Part shown: piece after piece, positions 52,292 to 63,887 of the stretch | Layout: every line of letters begins with the position of its first letter | Position numbering within the stretch: position 1 is the first letter of the stretch | Assembly (NCBI GenBank): GCA_016802295.1 | Contig: JAESIW010000118.1 | Coordinates: 1,845,430 to 1,909,429, forward strand | Source: Brachionus rotundiformis | Taxonomy: Eukaryota > Rotifera > Eurotatoria > Ploima > Brachionidae | Length of the DNA stretch: 64,000 nt | Direction: 5' to 3' | Made by a program: the position numbers and the translations under genes | The notes under the pieces: generated by a model | The model's database searches: none | What the model was told of the DNA's origin: nothing | The model's input: only the letters and a program-made list of their open reading frames with translations

Positions 52292-53471
52292 ATGAACCAG
52301 AGCATTCTCAACAACTTGCGCTCATTCTCAACCCGCCAGAGCGTAAACCACCCTTTAACTTGCCCAACAACCAGGCTTAACTTTTGTCCCCTTTAGTACA
52401 AGACACAAGGCAAGCATCCAAGACAGGTGTACTCGGGCATCCAGCCCACGTCCATACCCCATTTGGGCAACTACTTTGGCGCCATTAAGCAGTGGGTCGA
52501 CATACAGAACAAGCAGAGACAGGAGCATAACCCGCTCATCATTTCCATAGTCGACCTGCACGCCATCACCCTGCCCAAGGACCCCAGAATCCTCAAGTGA
52601 GCCCCTAGCCGACTGTTTGCCAGCCTAATATCTAAAACTTAATCCTAGTGATTACATTTACAAATGCGCGGCTACTCTGCTCGCTTGCGGCATAGACCCC
52701 GAGCGGACCATACTTTACCAGCAGTCGCAGGTGCCCTACCACGGTCAGCTCTCGTGGATCCTCGGCTGCAAGGTGACCCTGCCTCAGCTCGGCCGCATGC
52801 ACCAGTACAAGTCGAAGTGCGACGGCCTGGCCGAGGTGCCGCTCGGTCTGTTCACTTATCCGGTGCTGCAGGCCGCCGACATACTCCTGTTCCGCGGCAC
52901 TCATGTTCCTATCGGCGAGGACCAGCTCCAGCATCTTGAACTGTGCCGCACCATTGCTGAAAAATTCAACAATGCCTACGCGAGTGATTTTTTTCCAGCG
53001 CCGGTTCCCATCGAGAGCGAGTTCACTCGGCTCAAGAGTCTCAGGGATCCGACGAAAAAGATGTCCAAGTCGGACCCGGACGCCGGCGGTCGCATCGAGC
53101 TCGTCGACCCGGCCGAGCTCATTGAGAAAAAGATTAAAAAGTCAGTGACTGACTCGATGCGCTTGATCAGCTACGACCCCAAGGCCAGGCCCGGCGTCAG
53201 CACCCTGATTGACATCGAGGCCGCGTGCACCAACCTTCTGCCTGAGGAGATAGCCGAGAGGTGTCTGTTGCAGGCCACGGACAAGGCCGAGTACAAGAAA
53301 CATGTCGCCAAGGTGCTCGTTGAACACTTGAGGCCAATACAGACCAAGTATTTAAGACTAATTAAGGACAAGGAGTATTTGGATAAAGTTTTGCACAATG
53401 GCGCACGCAAAGCTAATCTCATAGCTGAGAAAAATTTTAACCATGTTTGCCAATTGATTGGCTCTAGATAG
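52292..53471 (+). CDS. WARS2: Mitochondrial tryptophanyl-tRNA synthetase (WARS2)
   Basis: Three exons (52292-52342, 52397-52596, 52649-53471) give 357 residues, the size of WARS2. The N-terminus MNQSILNNLRSFSTRQS is a mitochondrial leader. Class I motifs: QVYSGIQPTSIPHLGNYFGA (HIGH-equivalent HLGN), IISIVDLHAITLP, LTYPVLQAADILLF-type FTYPVLQAADILLF, GTHVPIGEDQLQHLELCRTI and KKMSKSDPDAGG (KMSKS). It charges mitochondrial tRNA-Trp. Bacterial-like character is normal for WARS2. Codons are strongly GC-ending and even its two ~53-nt introns are GC-richer than any other intron here, unlike every neighbour. Splicing and the leader argue against contamination. Confidence 0.94.
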
Positions 53472-53569
53472 AATTTAGAGATTTGGAGATAAGATTTTGT
53501 TTTTTCAAAGTATTTCTATTTGAGAAAGTTGACATTTTTCTATTTAGAAATTTTAAAAGACTTTAATTT

Positions 53570-54085
53570 TAGTCAAGATTCTTACAAGATCTTATCCGAA
53601 CATTTTTTTTTTTTTTTAAATATTAAACAGTCCTTAATTGACCCATTTAGCTATTATTTGACATTTTTTCTTTTTAAGATACCCATAAGATTCTTACAAG
53701 ATCTTATTATAGGAAAAAATAAAAAATTATTTTAGATGTTTTTCAATATTAATCAGTCACATGTTGACCCGCAGAATTTTTTTTCACATTTTTTCTTTTT
53801 AAGATACGCTTAAGATTCTTACAAAATCTTATTCTAAGAAAAAAAATATTATTTTATTTTTTTAAATCAAATAGTCACATTTTGATTCATATAGCTTTTT
53901 TTTTTAAATTTTTTTATTCTAAGACACACTTAAGATTCTTTCAAGATCTTAACAAAAAAAAGAGAAGATAAATTTTTGTTTTTTTTTTAATATTAAACAG
54001 TCTTTTATTGACCCATTTAGCTATTATTTGACATTCTTTCATCTTAAGACACACATAAGATCCTATTCTACAAAAAAAGAGAAAA
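53570..54085. repeat. Degenerate tandem repeat, ~105-125-bp unit, block 1
   Basis: About five units share a core TAAGATTCTTACAAGATCTTA near 53578, 53689, 53811 and 53931, with a worn copy near 54055. Each is followed by a poly-A/T stretch and then AATATTAAACAGTC..TTGACCCATTTAGCTATTATTTGACATT. The core itself has an inverted repeat, TAAGAT with ATCTTA. Units differ by many substitutions and T-run lengths, so the array is old. Confidence 0.7.
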
Positions 54086-54799
54086 AAAAAATTTTTTTAA
54101 ATTTATATAATTATTATGTCTAATATTAGAACTACATTAAAGCTAATAACAAATTATCATTTGTTAAAAATGTGATTTGTGGATGTGTTGAAATGATTTT
54201 AAGAATTTTATAAGATCTTTTTTTAAAAATGAAAGCTTCTTTTTGAACTAACAAACCAATTAGACATTCGGTATCAGAATTTTGATTATTATTTTTTAAT
54301 ATCAAGTAGTTTTTAAAGTAAAAATTAAGTAATTGACTTATTTCTCTGTTTCTACAAAGCCCTGAAATAGATCTTTCAGATACATATTGTGTTTAGTACT
54401 TGACCATGGCCATGCATGCTCTGGCAATCATAAAATACCATTCTCTATAACATTTAATAATTTCTAGTTTTACTTATTTGCGTTTATCAAAAAATTCAAA
54501 TTACAAATATTTAATTACGAATCTTGTAGGATTTTGTTCCAAAAAAAAAAAGAAAATAATTTAATTTTATATAAACTTTTCGTTTAATTTTTTTTTAATT
54601 TTAGTTATAAGATTTTTTTGAGATATTTATTTTAAAAGGAGAATAAAATCTATTTATGAACATGAATTTGAAAGTGAGATCATAATCTGATATAAGAATC
54701 AGATGAAGATAATGATACCATAGTTGAATAACCAATGGGTTAGACCACCAATTGCTGAGATCTGATAATTTTTAGCTTATTTATTTTGTTATCAATTTA

Positions 54800-55000
54800 A
54801 CAGTCAAATATTGATCCATAAAGCTCTTTTTTTTAAATTTTTTCATTTTAAGATATGCTTAAGATTCTTACAAGATCTTATTAAAATAAAAAAAAAATTG
54901 TTTTAGTATTAAATAGTCATATATTAATCCATTTAGCTATTTTTGTTAAATTTTTCACTTTAAGATCTAGTTAAGAATCTTGTAAGAAATAAAATTAAAG
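54800..55000. repeat. Degenerate tandem repeat, block 2
   Basis: Two more units of the same family: AACAGTCAAATATTGATCCATA..TTAAGATTCTTACAAGATCTTATT, then AATAGTCATATATTAATCCATTTAGCTA..AAGATCTAGTTAAGAATCTTG. In the last one the core is partly inverted. The gap to block 1 suggests one array split by insertion or deletion. Confidence 0.6.
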
Positions 55001-55115
55001 AAGAAAAACATTTTTTTGTTGGCTACCATAACACTACTTATCAAGTGTTTATTAATCTCAATTTGCTTCTAAATTTAGATATTAAAATAAGATAAAAATA
55101 TAAAATAGATTAAAC

Positions 55116-56873
55116 ATGTCTGAGAGTAAACAGTTCCGTCGTCATTACAAATACAACAATTTGGATGCCGAAGAGCTTAGAAAGCGTCGCGAGGACGTCA
55201 GTATAATGCTCCGCAAGCAAAAAAGAGATGAACAGGTAAAAACTTAATAAATGATAATTAATATAAAATTTTATCTAATTTTAAAAGCTGCTTAAAAAAA
55301 GAAATGTGGACTTGCCAGAGCAAGATATCGACGAGTCCGAGTCAATCAGCGGAGCCGAATACTCGTTCCAGACTAATAGTTTAATAACTAACGAAATGAT
55401 ACAAACGCTAATTTACGGCAACGAGCAAGATCAGCTAGTGGTGACACAGCGATTCCGCAAGCTGTTGTCCAAAGAGCCCAATCCTCCCATTGACGAAGTC
55501 ATTAACACAGGCATAGTTCCCAAGTTTGTGGAATTTTTACAACGAAATGACTATCAGCTGCAATTTGAAGCCGCTTGGGCACTTACCAACATTGCCAGCG
55601 GCAATTCACTGCAAACTAGGTGCGTAATCGAGGCCGGCGCATTGCCCATATTTGTGCAGCTATTGTCCTCGCCGTATGAAGACGTGCAAGAACAAGCTGT
55701 GTGGGCGCTGGGCAACATTGCCGGCGATTCGCCCGAATGCAGAGACCTAGTGCTGAATCATGGCATATTGGCGCCATTGCTGCACATATTGTCCCAGCAA
55801 GCGCGTCTAACAATGACCCGTAACGCGGTCTGGTGCTTGTCCAACCTGTGCCGGGGCAAAAATCCGCCCGTTGACTTTGCCAAAGTGGAGCCTGCGCTGC
55901 CCATTCTGGCAGCACTCTTGTTCAACCCGGACATAGATGTGCTAGCCGACGCCTCGTGGGCCATTTCCTATCTGAGCGATGGACCTAATGAAAAAATTCA
56001 GAAAATAATCGACGCCGGCGTGTGTCCACGTCTCGTCGAGCTGTTGATGCACAGCTCGCTTAATGTGGTCCAAGCTGCGCTCAGGGCTGTGGGCAACATA
56101 GTCACTGGCGATGACACACAAACTCAGGTCATTCTGAACAACAACGCTCTCCAATGCTTGCTCCCGTTGCTCAACTCGTCCAAAGAGTCCATCAAAAAGG
56201 AAGCCTGCTGGACCATTTCGAACATTACTGCGGGCACCAGAGCCCAAATACAAATGGTCTTCGAGGCCAACATATTTCCCAAGCTGATAGAAATTTTGAC
56301 CACTGGCGAGAACAAGACTCGCAAGGAGGCCGCATGGGCTGTGGTAAATGCCACCTCGTCAGGCACTGTTGAACAAATTCGCTATTTGGTCGAACTCAAT
56401 GTGATCCAACCACTGTGCGACTTGCTCGGCCTGGTCGACACAAAAATTGTCGAAGTAGCTCTCAATGGAGTGGACAATATTCTTAAGCTTGGACATTCGG
56501 ATGCCAACTTGAGCGGCGCTCCGAACATATATGCCCTTAAGGTGGAAGAATGTGGCGGCTTGGACAAAATAGAGTTCCTACAAGGTCACCAAAATGAGAA
56601 AATATATAAAAAAGCATTTCAAATAATTGAAAAATATTTCAACATAGAAGAAGATGACACTGGTCTTTTGCCACAAGTAATTGACCATTTTTTTTTAATT
56701 CTTTTTTGACCATTTATGTGACAAGACATCTTGTCATAATTTAAAAACAAAAAAAGATAATTTTAATTTAATTTTTTATTTTAAAACAGGTTGACCAATC
56801 TCAACAACAATTTCAGTTCAATGTGCCATCTGGTTCGAGCGAAAATCAGCCCCAAAGTGGCTTCAATTTTTAA
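55116..56873 (+). CDS. KPNA2: Importin subunit alpha (karyopherin alpha) with IBB domain
   Basis: Three exons (55116-55235, 55288-56676, 56790-56873) give 530 residues. Exon 1 holds the basic IBB helix (QFRRHYKYNNLDAEELRKRR, LRKQKRDEQLLKKRNVDLPE after splicing), which binds importin beta and autoinhibits. Ten ARM repeats follow with the NLS-binding Trp/Asn ladder: WALTNIASGNS, WALGNIAGDSP, WCLSNLCRGKN, WAISYLSDGPN, WTISNITAGTR and WAVVNATSSGT. The C-terminus GLDKIEFLQGHQNEKIY leads to an acidic helix and ends SGFNF, like the KPNA2 (alpha-1) type. It imports classical NLS cargo with importin beta. It is the standard paralogue against which the RING/ARM gene at 44010 stands out. Confidence 0.95.
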
Positions 56874-57494
56874 AAAAAAAAACACACTTATTTTTAAAAG
56901 AAGCTTTTTTTTTTTGCTTTTTTTCTCTCTTCCCAACTAATGATGAAATATTTTATGAAAAAAACAAAATTTCAATAAAATCTTCTCTTTATAAATTAAG
57001 ACCAAGACTTCTTATCTACTTATTCAATTGACTGCTTGACGAGTGAATGAAAGTGTGAAGCGAACTATTTCTTATTTCTTTTCCAAAGACTTTTGTGTCA
57101 GAGTGCTGAATTGGCGAGAGTCTGCTGCTGTTTGAGTTCTAATTTACGACTTTAGCTTTCAACAATGTCGTAATACTTACGTAAACTAACGTAGTGAATG
57201 TGAATACTAAATTGTAATCATCTTTTTTTCCTCATTATCTATTTTGTTAATTCTTTCCTTGTTAACGAGTGCATGTGACTTTCTTTCTTTTCTTTTCTTG
57301 AAGATTTTTTGTTGAAATTTTTATAAAATTTTTTTTCTAATAAAAAAAAAGTTCCATTTATTTATTAAAGAAGCTTAATAATAAAATATTTAATCAAAAA
57401 AAAAATTTTTTGTTTGATTGTTTTAGGCTTTGACAGGCTGTCACAGGTCTGAGAGAAGACCGCGAGTGCTAGTGCTCAGCTTTTGCCTAATAGA
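56874..57494. other. Intergenic region between KPNA and ZUP1
   Basis: About 600 bp with T-rich and mixed sequence. Repeated TTTCTTTTCTTTTCTTG pyrimidine runs near 57280 could be a promoter or pyrimidine-rich 5' UTR for ZUP1. No coding frame is seen. Confidence 0.5.
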
Positions 57495-58963
57495 ATGTCC
57501 AAACGGCCTTTGGACGAGCCGGATCTGTGTCCACTGTGTCTTAAAGGTGTAGAAGGCCCGCTGCAGAGCCACTTTGACTCGGAGCACGGCGAATTCGAGT
57601 GCCCTTGGTGCGCCAGAAGCTTCGGCACTCAAAAATCACTCGAGCTGCATGTGAGAAGTGATCATGGTGACACCAAATCTGCCTTGATGTGTCCTGTCTG
57701 TAATGCTGACTTTGACGAAGGTCCACTCCTCCAGAGCCACATTGATGCACACTTTACCACTCTAAAAAGTTCAATGGTCACTTAATATTATCTAAATTGT
57801 AAACAACTTTAATTAAAGATAACGCTGACAAATCAGATTTAAAAAATATCGCTGATCTTGAACATGAAATGCTTAAAGTATTTTAAATAAAGATAAAAAT
57901 TTTATCTATTCTCTTAAGTAGAGATTGATTTAGGAAAGATTTGGAATGACCGATACCAATGCTTCAAGTAAGGCTATTTCCAGGCTAAATGAGGCCTACA
58001 AAAAAAGCAAAATAGACACTCTTACATTTCATAGTGAAAAAGACAATATTGAGACAAAGATTAATTCAATTTTTGATGATAGTTCGACATTGATCAAGGG
58101 AATTATTGAATTAATTGAACCAATGCCTCTTGGAAAAAATATCTCCAATCGATATTTATGTTCAAAGTGCAATCTATACACTAGTGGTTTTATTGACCGT
58201 GGATACGGATGTGGCTTCCGTAATACTCAAATGCTCTTGTCAAGTATACGCGAAGATCCTTTACTTAGAAATATAATTTTTAATAAAAGTTAGAATAATA
58301 GTTAAATTTTGAAATTTGTTTATTTTTTAATTAAAAAAAGATAATACAAATATGCCTTCAATTGGCAAAATTCAGAAGCTAATTGAACAAGCATGGTCAA
58401 ATGGTTTTGATATGATGGGCAAAGAGCAGCTTGGTGGAGTCCTGTTTGATACAACAAAATGGATTGGTGCATCTGATGTGGCAGCCATGTTTTCTTATTT
58501 GAAGATAAAAACAGAGCTGATTGACATAGTTAGGTCGAAAAATAGCCATAAAAATCTTGCCGAGGTTTTATTTGGCTATGTGTATAGCTATTTTGAAACA
58601 GAATGCTCCACTGGTGGTACAAAATTTGTGTATCCAATTTTCATCCAACATGATGGACATAGCCGGACCATAGTCGGAATTGAAAAAGGAAAGTGCAAAA
58701 ACTTGATTATTTTTGACCCTGGCTGTAATAAGAAGAAGATAGATGACCATGTGAAGCACAACCCTGAGCGTTTGTTGACCCTGTTTAGACGTGGTTTGAG
58801 CACATTTAATCGCCATAAAGAGTACCAATTGCTCGTCATTAGAGGAATGTTTGATTCCGATGAGCAACTAGAGGTAGCTTTACCAATTTTAAATTTTCAA
58901 TCAAATTTATTTTTTTATCTCTAGAAGTCTAAAATTTTAAAATCAACCCGTATTGAATGCTAG
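57495..58963 (+). CDS. ZUP1: ZUP1/ZUFSP deubiquitinase (C78 family)
   Basis: Five exons (57495-57768, 57819-57877, 57934-58288, 58341-58873, 58925-58963) give 419 residues. The N-terminus has three C2H2-type fingers (LCPLCLKGVEGPLQSHFDSEH in part, CPWCARSFGTQKSLELHV, CPVCNADFDEGPLLQSHIDA). A helical ubiquitin-binding stretch (IADLEHEMLK) follows. The C78 papain-like domain has the catalytic Cys in RGYGCGFRNTQMLLSSI, AWSNGFDMMGKEQLGG, the catalytic His in QHDGHSRTIVGIEKG and Asp in LIIFDPGCN. ZUP1 cleaves long K63-linked ubiquitin chains and acts in genome stability. It is shorter than the 578-residue human protein, mainly in the finger and linker part. Exon 1 is GC-rich, later exons AT-rich. 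Confidence 0.92.
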
Positions 58964-59243
58964 TCCTAATTTTATATTTAATTTAAAAAAAAAAAACATA
59001 TTTTTATTTTCAATCAAATCCGTGAAATTACATAATTTAAATAAAATTTTTGTGAAAAAATAATTATTATTGGTTTTGGTACTATTATCAGTTTAGAAAA
59101 AAATCCATTTTTACATAACATGTGAATTATCTAAATTTTAATAAATGTAATTAAGAAAAGATAAGATTTTTCTTGAATATTTGAATTTGACAAAAAAAAA
59201 CAACAACTTTTGCTTAAAAATAAAAAAAAAAGCTTTAGAACAA

Positions 59244-62200
59244 ATGTCTCGAATAGATAAAGATAAAAATAAATTTTCAAATGGTAGTTTGGCAAAAGAT
59301 AATCCGGCTTTTGATGAATCGAAGCAAAAATTAGATGTAGAGTGTGTCGAATTGGAAACTTTGGATAAAAAAGAATCCGACCAATCTAGGCAAATATCTC
59401 TAGTTGAGTTGTTTCAATACAGTGACGCAAAAGATAAAGTGCTTTTACTTATCGGATGTATAACTGCTGTCGGATCAGCTTGTGTTTATCTATTGATGTT
59501 TTTTTTGTATGGCCAAGTGGCCTCCACATTTATAGACCAAGAAAAATTTAATAGACTCAACACCACTTTGAATAATTCTTCTCTGGTATTCGACAACGAA
59601 AGCATTAAGTGGTAATTTTTTTGGCTATACCTTCTTAATTATCTCAAAAATAACCCTAGAATAATTTTTTAATATTATCTTAATGATTCACCAATGATTA
59701 AATTTTTCCTAGATACATTTCTTTAGTCATAAGTGATAATTAAATAAAATTAAATAATTTTTTCTAATGATCAAAAATTTAATGAAAAAATTTTATTAAA
59801 TTATTTTTTTTAATAATTAAAATTTTAAATTTTAATGAAATATGGTGTTTTAAGCTTTGATCTAGACAGTTCAAATTTTGACAATCGAATAGAGACAAGT
59901 ATCTTAAATTATGTTTACTTCGGCTTGTCTTCCATACTTTTAACATACTTGTCCTATGCTTGTTTTGACACTTCAGCTGAGCGCCAATTGAAGCGAATCC
60001 GCAACAACCTATTTTTGTCCTTGCTTCGCCAAGAGATGGCCTTTTATGACAAGAACTCGCCTGGTGAGCTAAGCTCTAGGATTACGGCAAATGTGGAGAC
60101 TCTAAAACTTGGTATGGGATTTAAAATTGCCGAGTTTATTTCCTTGATTGGTCGCGGCATTGGATGCTTGATTTATGCGCTAATCTCTGCTTGGAAATTT
60201 AGTATAGTCGCTTTGGCAATTATGCCATTTATCAGTGTTAGCACAGCTTTTATGATTTCGTTTATAAAAAAATTTACCATTAAAGAGCTCGAGTCCTATG
60301 GTATTTCGGGAAAAATTGCCCAAGAAGTGCTAAGCTCAATCCGAGTGGTGCTATCATTTGGTTCAATGAGAAAAGAAATAAAAAATTATGAGACTAATTT
60401 GGAAAATGCTGAAAAGATGTCAATTAAAAAGGGCCTATACACGGGCTTTTTCACAGGTCTGGCCCTATTTTTATTTAATTGTGTATTTGCTTTGGGTATC
60501 TACTATGGCACTTATCTATCTCGCGATGATTGCGTTGCTTTTCCGCCTGCGAGCATTCTTCGCTCACTTCTTTTGATGGTAACTGCCACATTTTCAATTG
60601 GCCAAGGGCTGCCATTTCTCAAAGACTTGTCCGAAGCTAGAGCTGCTGCCAGCACTGTCTTCCAAATAATCGAGAAAAAGTCCCAAATTGACATTTTTGA
60701 CAAGGAGAACAAAATTCGACCAGACACATTCAAAGGAAATATTACCTTTTCGAATGTTAGCTTCAGCTATCCACAAAGGAAAGAAGTTAAAATTCTAAAT
60801 AAACTTAGCATGACCATACCAGCTGGTAAAACAGTGGCTTTGTGTGGCGCAAGCGGTGGTGGTAAGTCGACAATAATTCAATTATTGCAAAGATTTTACG
60901 AGCCACAGTCTGGCTCGATCAAATTGGACAAAAAGGAAATAAAGGACTTAGATTTGGAATGGCTTAGAGAACAAATGGCACTTGTTTCCCAAGAGCCGGT
61001 TCTCTTTTCAACAACCATTCGGGAAAATATCCGATTAGGTCGTTTGGACGCAACTGATGAAGAAATAGAGAAAGCAGCTAAGAGTGCCAATGCTCATAGT
61101 TTTATAATGACCTGTCCCAATAAGTATGATACTCAAGTTGGTGAGCGTGGCTCACAGTTATCTGGAGGCCAAAAGCAACGAATTGCCATAGCAAGAGCAA
61201 TTCTCAGAAATCCAAAAATTCTCCTCCTGGATGAGGCTACATCCGCTTTGGACTATGAGAGTGAAAAGATAGTCCAAGATGCGCTGGAAAAGGCCAAAGT
61301 TGGACGAACCACAATCATAATAGCTCATCGCTTGAGCACTATACAAAATGCTGACATAATAATGAGTCTGGTCGATGGCAAAGTAATTGAAGAGGGAAGC
61401 CATGAAAATTTAATGGCTCTTAAAGGTAAATACTATGAGTTGGTTACTTCACAAAGCAGCCAAAAAGACGATAAATTGGTCTCAAACCAGAAGAAAATTA
61501 AACCAAATCCTGTCTTTAAGCTTTCTGAATCAGATTTAAGTGAAGATGAGACAGAAGGTGAAATCATACAAGCCAAAGAGTCTGTGAATAAAATTGAAGT
61601 GGACAAAAATGTGTCACATCCACCAAAAATTTCTAATTATAAGCTAGCCCTTAAACTATGGCCTTACCATTCGCCAGAAAAATACTTTATCTTGCTGGGA
61701 GCTGTCTCTCAACTTTTGGCCGGAATTGTCAACCCTGTTGTTTCCATTATATTCACTGAGATATACACAATTTTTGCTCTACCAGAAGAAGAACAAATTA
61801 AAAAAAGTCTCACATACATGCTGCTAATTTTGGGAATTTCTGTGGCAAATTTTCTGGTCAATATATCCTACAATTACTGTTTTTCGCTTCTTGGAGCTAG
61901 GCTGACCAAAAGACTGAGACTCAAAATGTTCGAGTCCTATTTAAGACAAGAGGTTGCTTACCATGATTTAGACGAGCACAAATCGAGCATTCTGGCTACC
62001 CAGCTGGCCTCGAGTGTGCCCTTCTGCAAGGGTCTGACCACTGATATGCTGAGTATAATCTGTCAAGCCATATCAAGTGTTGGATTTTCAATCATTGTTG
62101 GCATGGTTATAAATGTAAAGCTTTGCCTAATTATAATGGCCTTTATTCCGGTCAATTTTTTGTCCGGTTTTATCAACATTCAGTCCTCTACCAACAAAGT

Positions 62201-63591
62201 AAAAAATAGAACCAATGAAGAAGAGACAGGACGATTGACCACAGAGGTTGTTGAAAATATAAAAACAGTGGTCAGTTTGGGCAGGGAGAACTACTTTAAC
62301 ACTCTTTTCAGAGACACTTATGAAAAAAAATTTAAAAAATTGTTAATTTTGCTTCAAATAAGGGCATTTCTATTCGGCTTGTCCAATTCTGTACTTTTTT
62401 TCATTCAGGCTAGCGCTTTTTCTTTCGGATTTAAAGAAATAACCAGAGGTAATTTAAATGTTACCAATTTGTTCAGAGTATATGCCACAATTACATTTTC
62501 ATCAATGACTCTGGGACGCTTGTTCGCCCAAATGCCCGACTTTAACAAAGCTAGACAAGCCACACGGACAGCCCTAAAAGTAATCAATCGAAAGTCAAAA
62601 ATTGACTCCATGTCCGACAAAGGTCTCAAACCAACTAGCCTAGAAGGCCATATTGAGTTCAAAAATGTCAAATTCAGATATCCAAATAGGCCTGAGATTC
62701 CAATTTTGAACGGACTTAACATCCGAGTAAAACCTGGTCAAGTGAATGCGCTGGTTGGACCTTCTGGATGTGGAAAAAGCACGGCCATATGTAATTTTTA
62801 TCTATATTTTCATTCTGTTGATTGAGTAATTGTTGATAGCATTGTTGATGAGATTTTATGATGTTGACGAAGGTCAAGTCCTACTTGACGGAGTGGACAT
62901 AAGAAATCTGAACATTCAATGGCTTCGTTCAAATGTTGGAATAGTGTCCCAAGAGCCAGTGCTATTCAATCTAAGCATTAAAGAAAACATCTGCTATGGT
63001 AAAATAGACGAGGAACAAGTGAAAATGAGTGAAATTGTACATGTTGCCAAATCGGCCAATATTTATGACAGAATTCAAAGCTTGCCAGAAGTTTTTATTT
63101 TTAAATTAAATTTTTTTCCTTAAATTTGACAAAAAATATACTAAAGAACTTTGACACTATTGTTGGTACCAAAGGAGGTCAGCTGAGTGGTGGCGAAAAG
63201 CAGCGTGTTGCCATAGCTCGGGCTCTTCTTAGACAACCTAAGATACTTTTGTTGGATGAAGCCACATCTGCTTTGGTTTTAATATAAACAAAAAAATAAA
63301 CTAACTTATTTAAATTATTTATTTAGGACAATTACTCGGAGAAAATTGTCCAAGATGCTCTAGATAAAGCTGAAAAGGGCAGAACTTGTCTTGTTATTGC
63401 GCATAGGTAAAAGATAGATTTTTTTCGCTTCTAATTAATTCTTAATTAATATCTAATTAAGATTGAGCACAATCGAAAACTCGGATATAATTAGTGTGAT
63501 TCAAAATGGTCGAGTTGTAGAGCAAGGAACCCACTCGGAGTTAATTAAATTAAAAAACATCTACTTTAAACTTCAAAATTCTAAAAGTTGA
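59244..63591 (+). CDS. ABCB1: Full-length ABCB transporter (P-glycoprotein/MDR type)
   Basis: Six exons (59244-59611, 59855-62790, 62840-63090, 63147-63275, 63327-63406, 63462-63591) give 1297 residues in TMD-NBD-TMD-NBD order. NBD1: Walker A GASGGGKST, Q-loop ALVSQEPVLF, signature LSGGQKQRIAIARA, Walker B ILLLDEATSALD, H-loop AHRLST. NBD2: GPSGCGKST, GIVSQEPVLF, LSGGEKQRVAIARA, ILLLDEATSAL and AHRLST. TMD1 follows VELFQYSDAKDKVLLLIGCI, and TMD2 follows a linker at about 590-640. All catalytic parts are intact in both halves, as in active drug or lipid exporters. NBD1 is on one large exon, while NBD2 is cut by four short introns. The ATG at 59244 opens MSRIDKDKNKF; an in-frame upstream extension lacks ATG. 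Confidence 0.95.
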
Positions 63592-63887
63592 TTTAATATA
63601 TTTATAATAAAAAAAAAAACAATTATTTTTTCCATTATCTTTGAATTTCTCTCTTAAATTTAAATGAAATCAAAATAATAATAAAAATAATAATTAAATA
63701 CTAGACAATTTTCTAAAGTTCTCAATTTTAGTCTATCTAAATAGTTTTTGTGAAATTTGATACAGTGAACAAAACTAATTTTTTTTCAAAAATTTTAAAA
63801 TTGGTTCTTTAAATGTACCATGGTAAGGCAAAAGTGCATTATCTGACAAAGCTGAACCATGTTGGATTTCCAGGACTAGTTTTTTAA
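63592..63887. other. Short spacer, AT-rich
   Basis: 3' flank of the ABCB gene. Poly-A-rich runs with several AATAAT/AATAAA signals lie near 63600-63690. Nothing else is seen. Confidence 0.5.

Larger units (their letters stand above)
53472..55115. other. Intergenic region dominated by a degenerate satellite
   Basis: Two blocks of satellite units (listed separately) are separated by about 700 bp of unrelated AT-rich DNA. No coding motif is seen. Confidence 0.55.

Noticed and set aside
52292..53471. Bacterial contamination or recent bacterial transfer for the TrpRS gene
   Set aside because: It has two spliceosomal introns and a mitochondrial leader; WARS2 is bacterial-like in all animals.
55616..56567. 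Several minus-strand frames inside the importin-alpha gene
   Set aside because: Antisense shadows caused by the repeated, GC-rich ARM codons.
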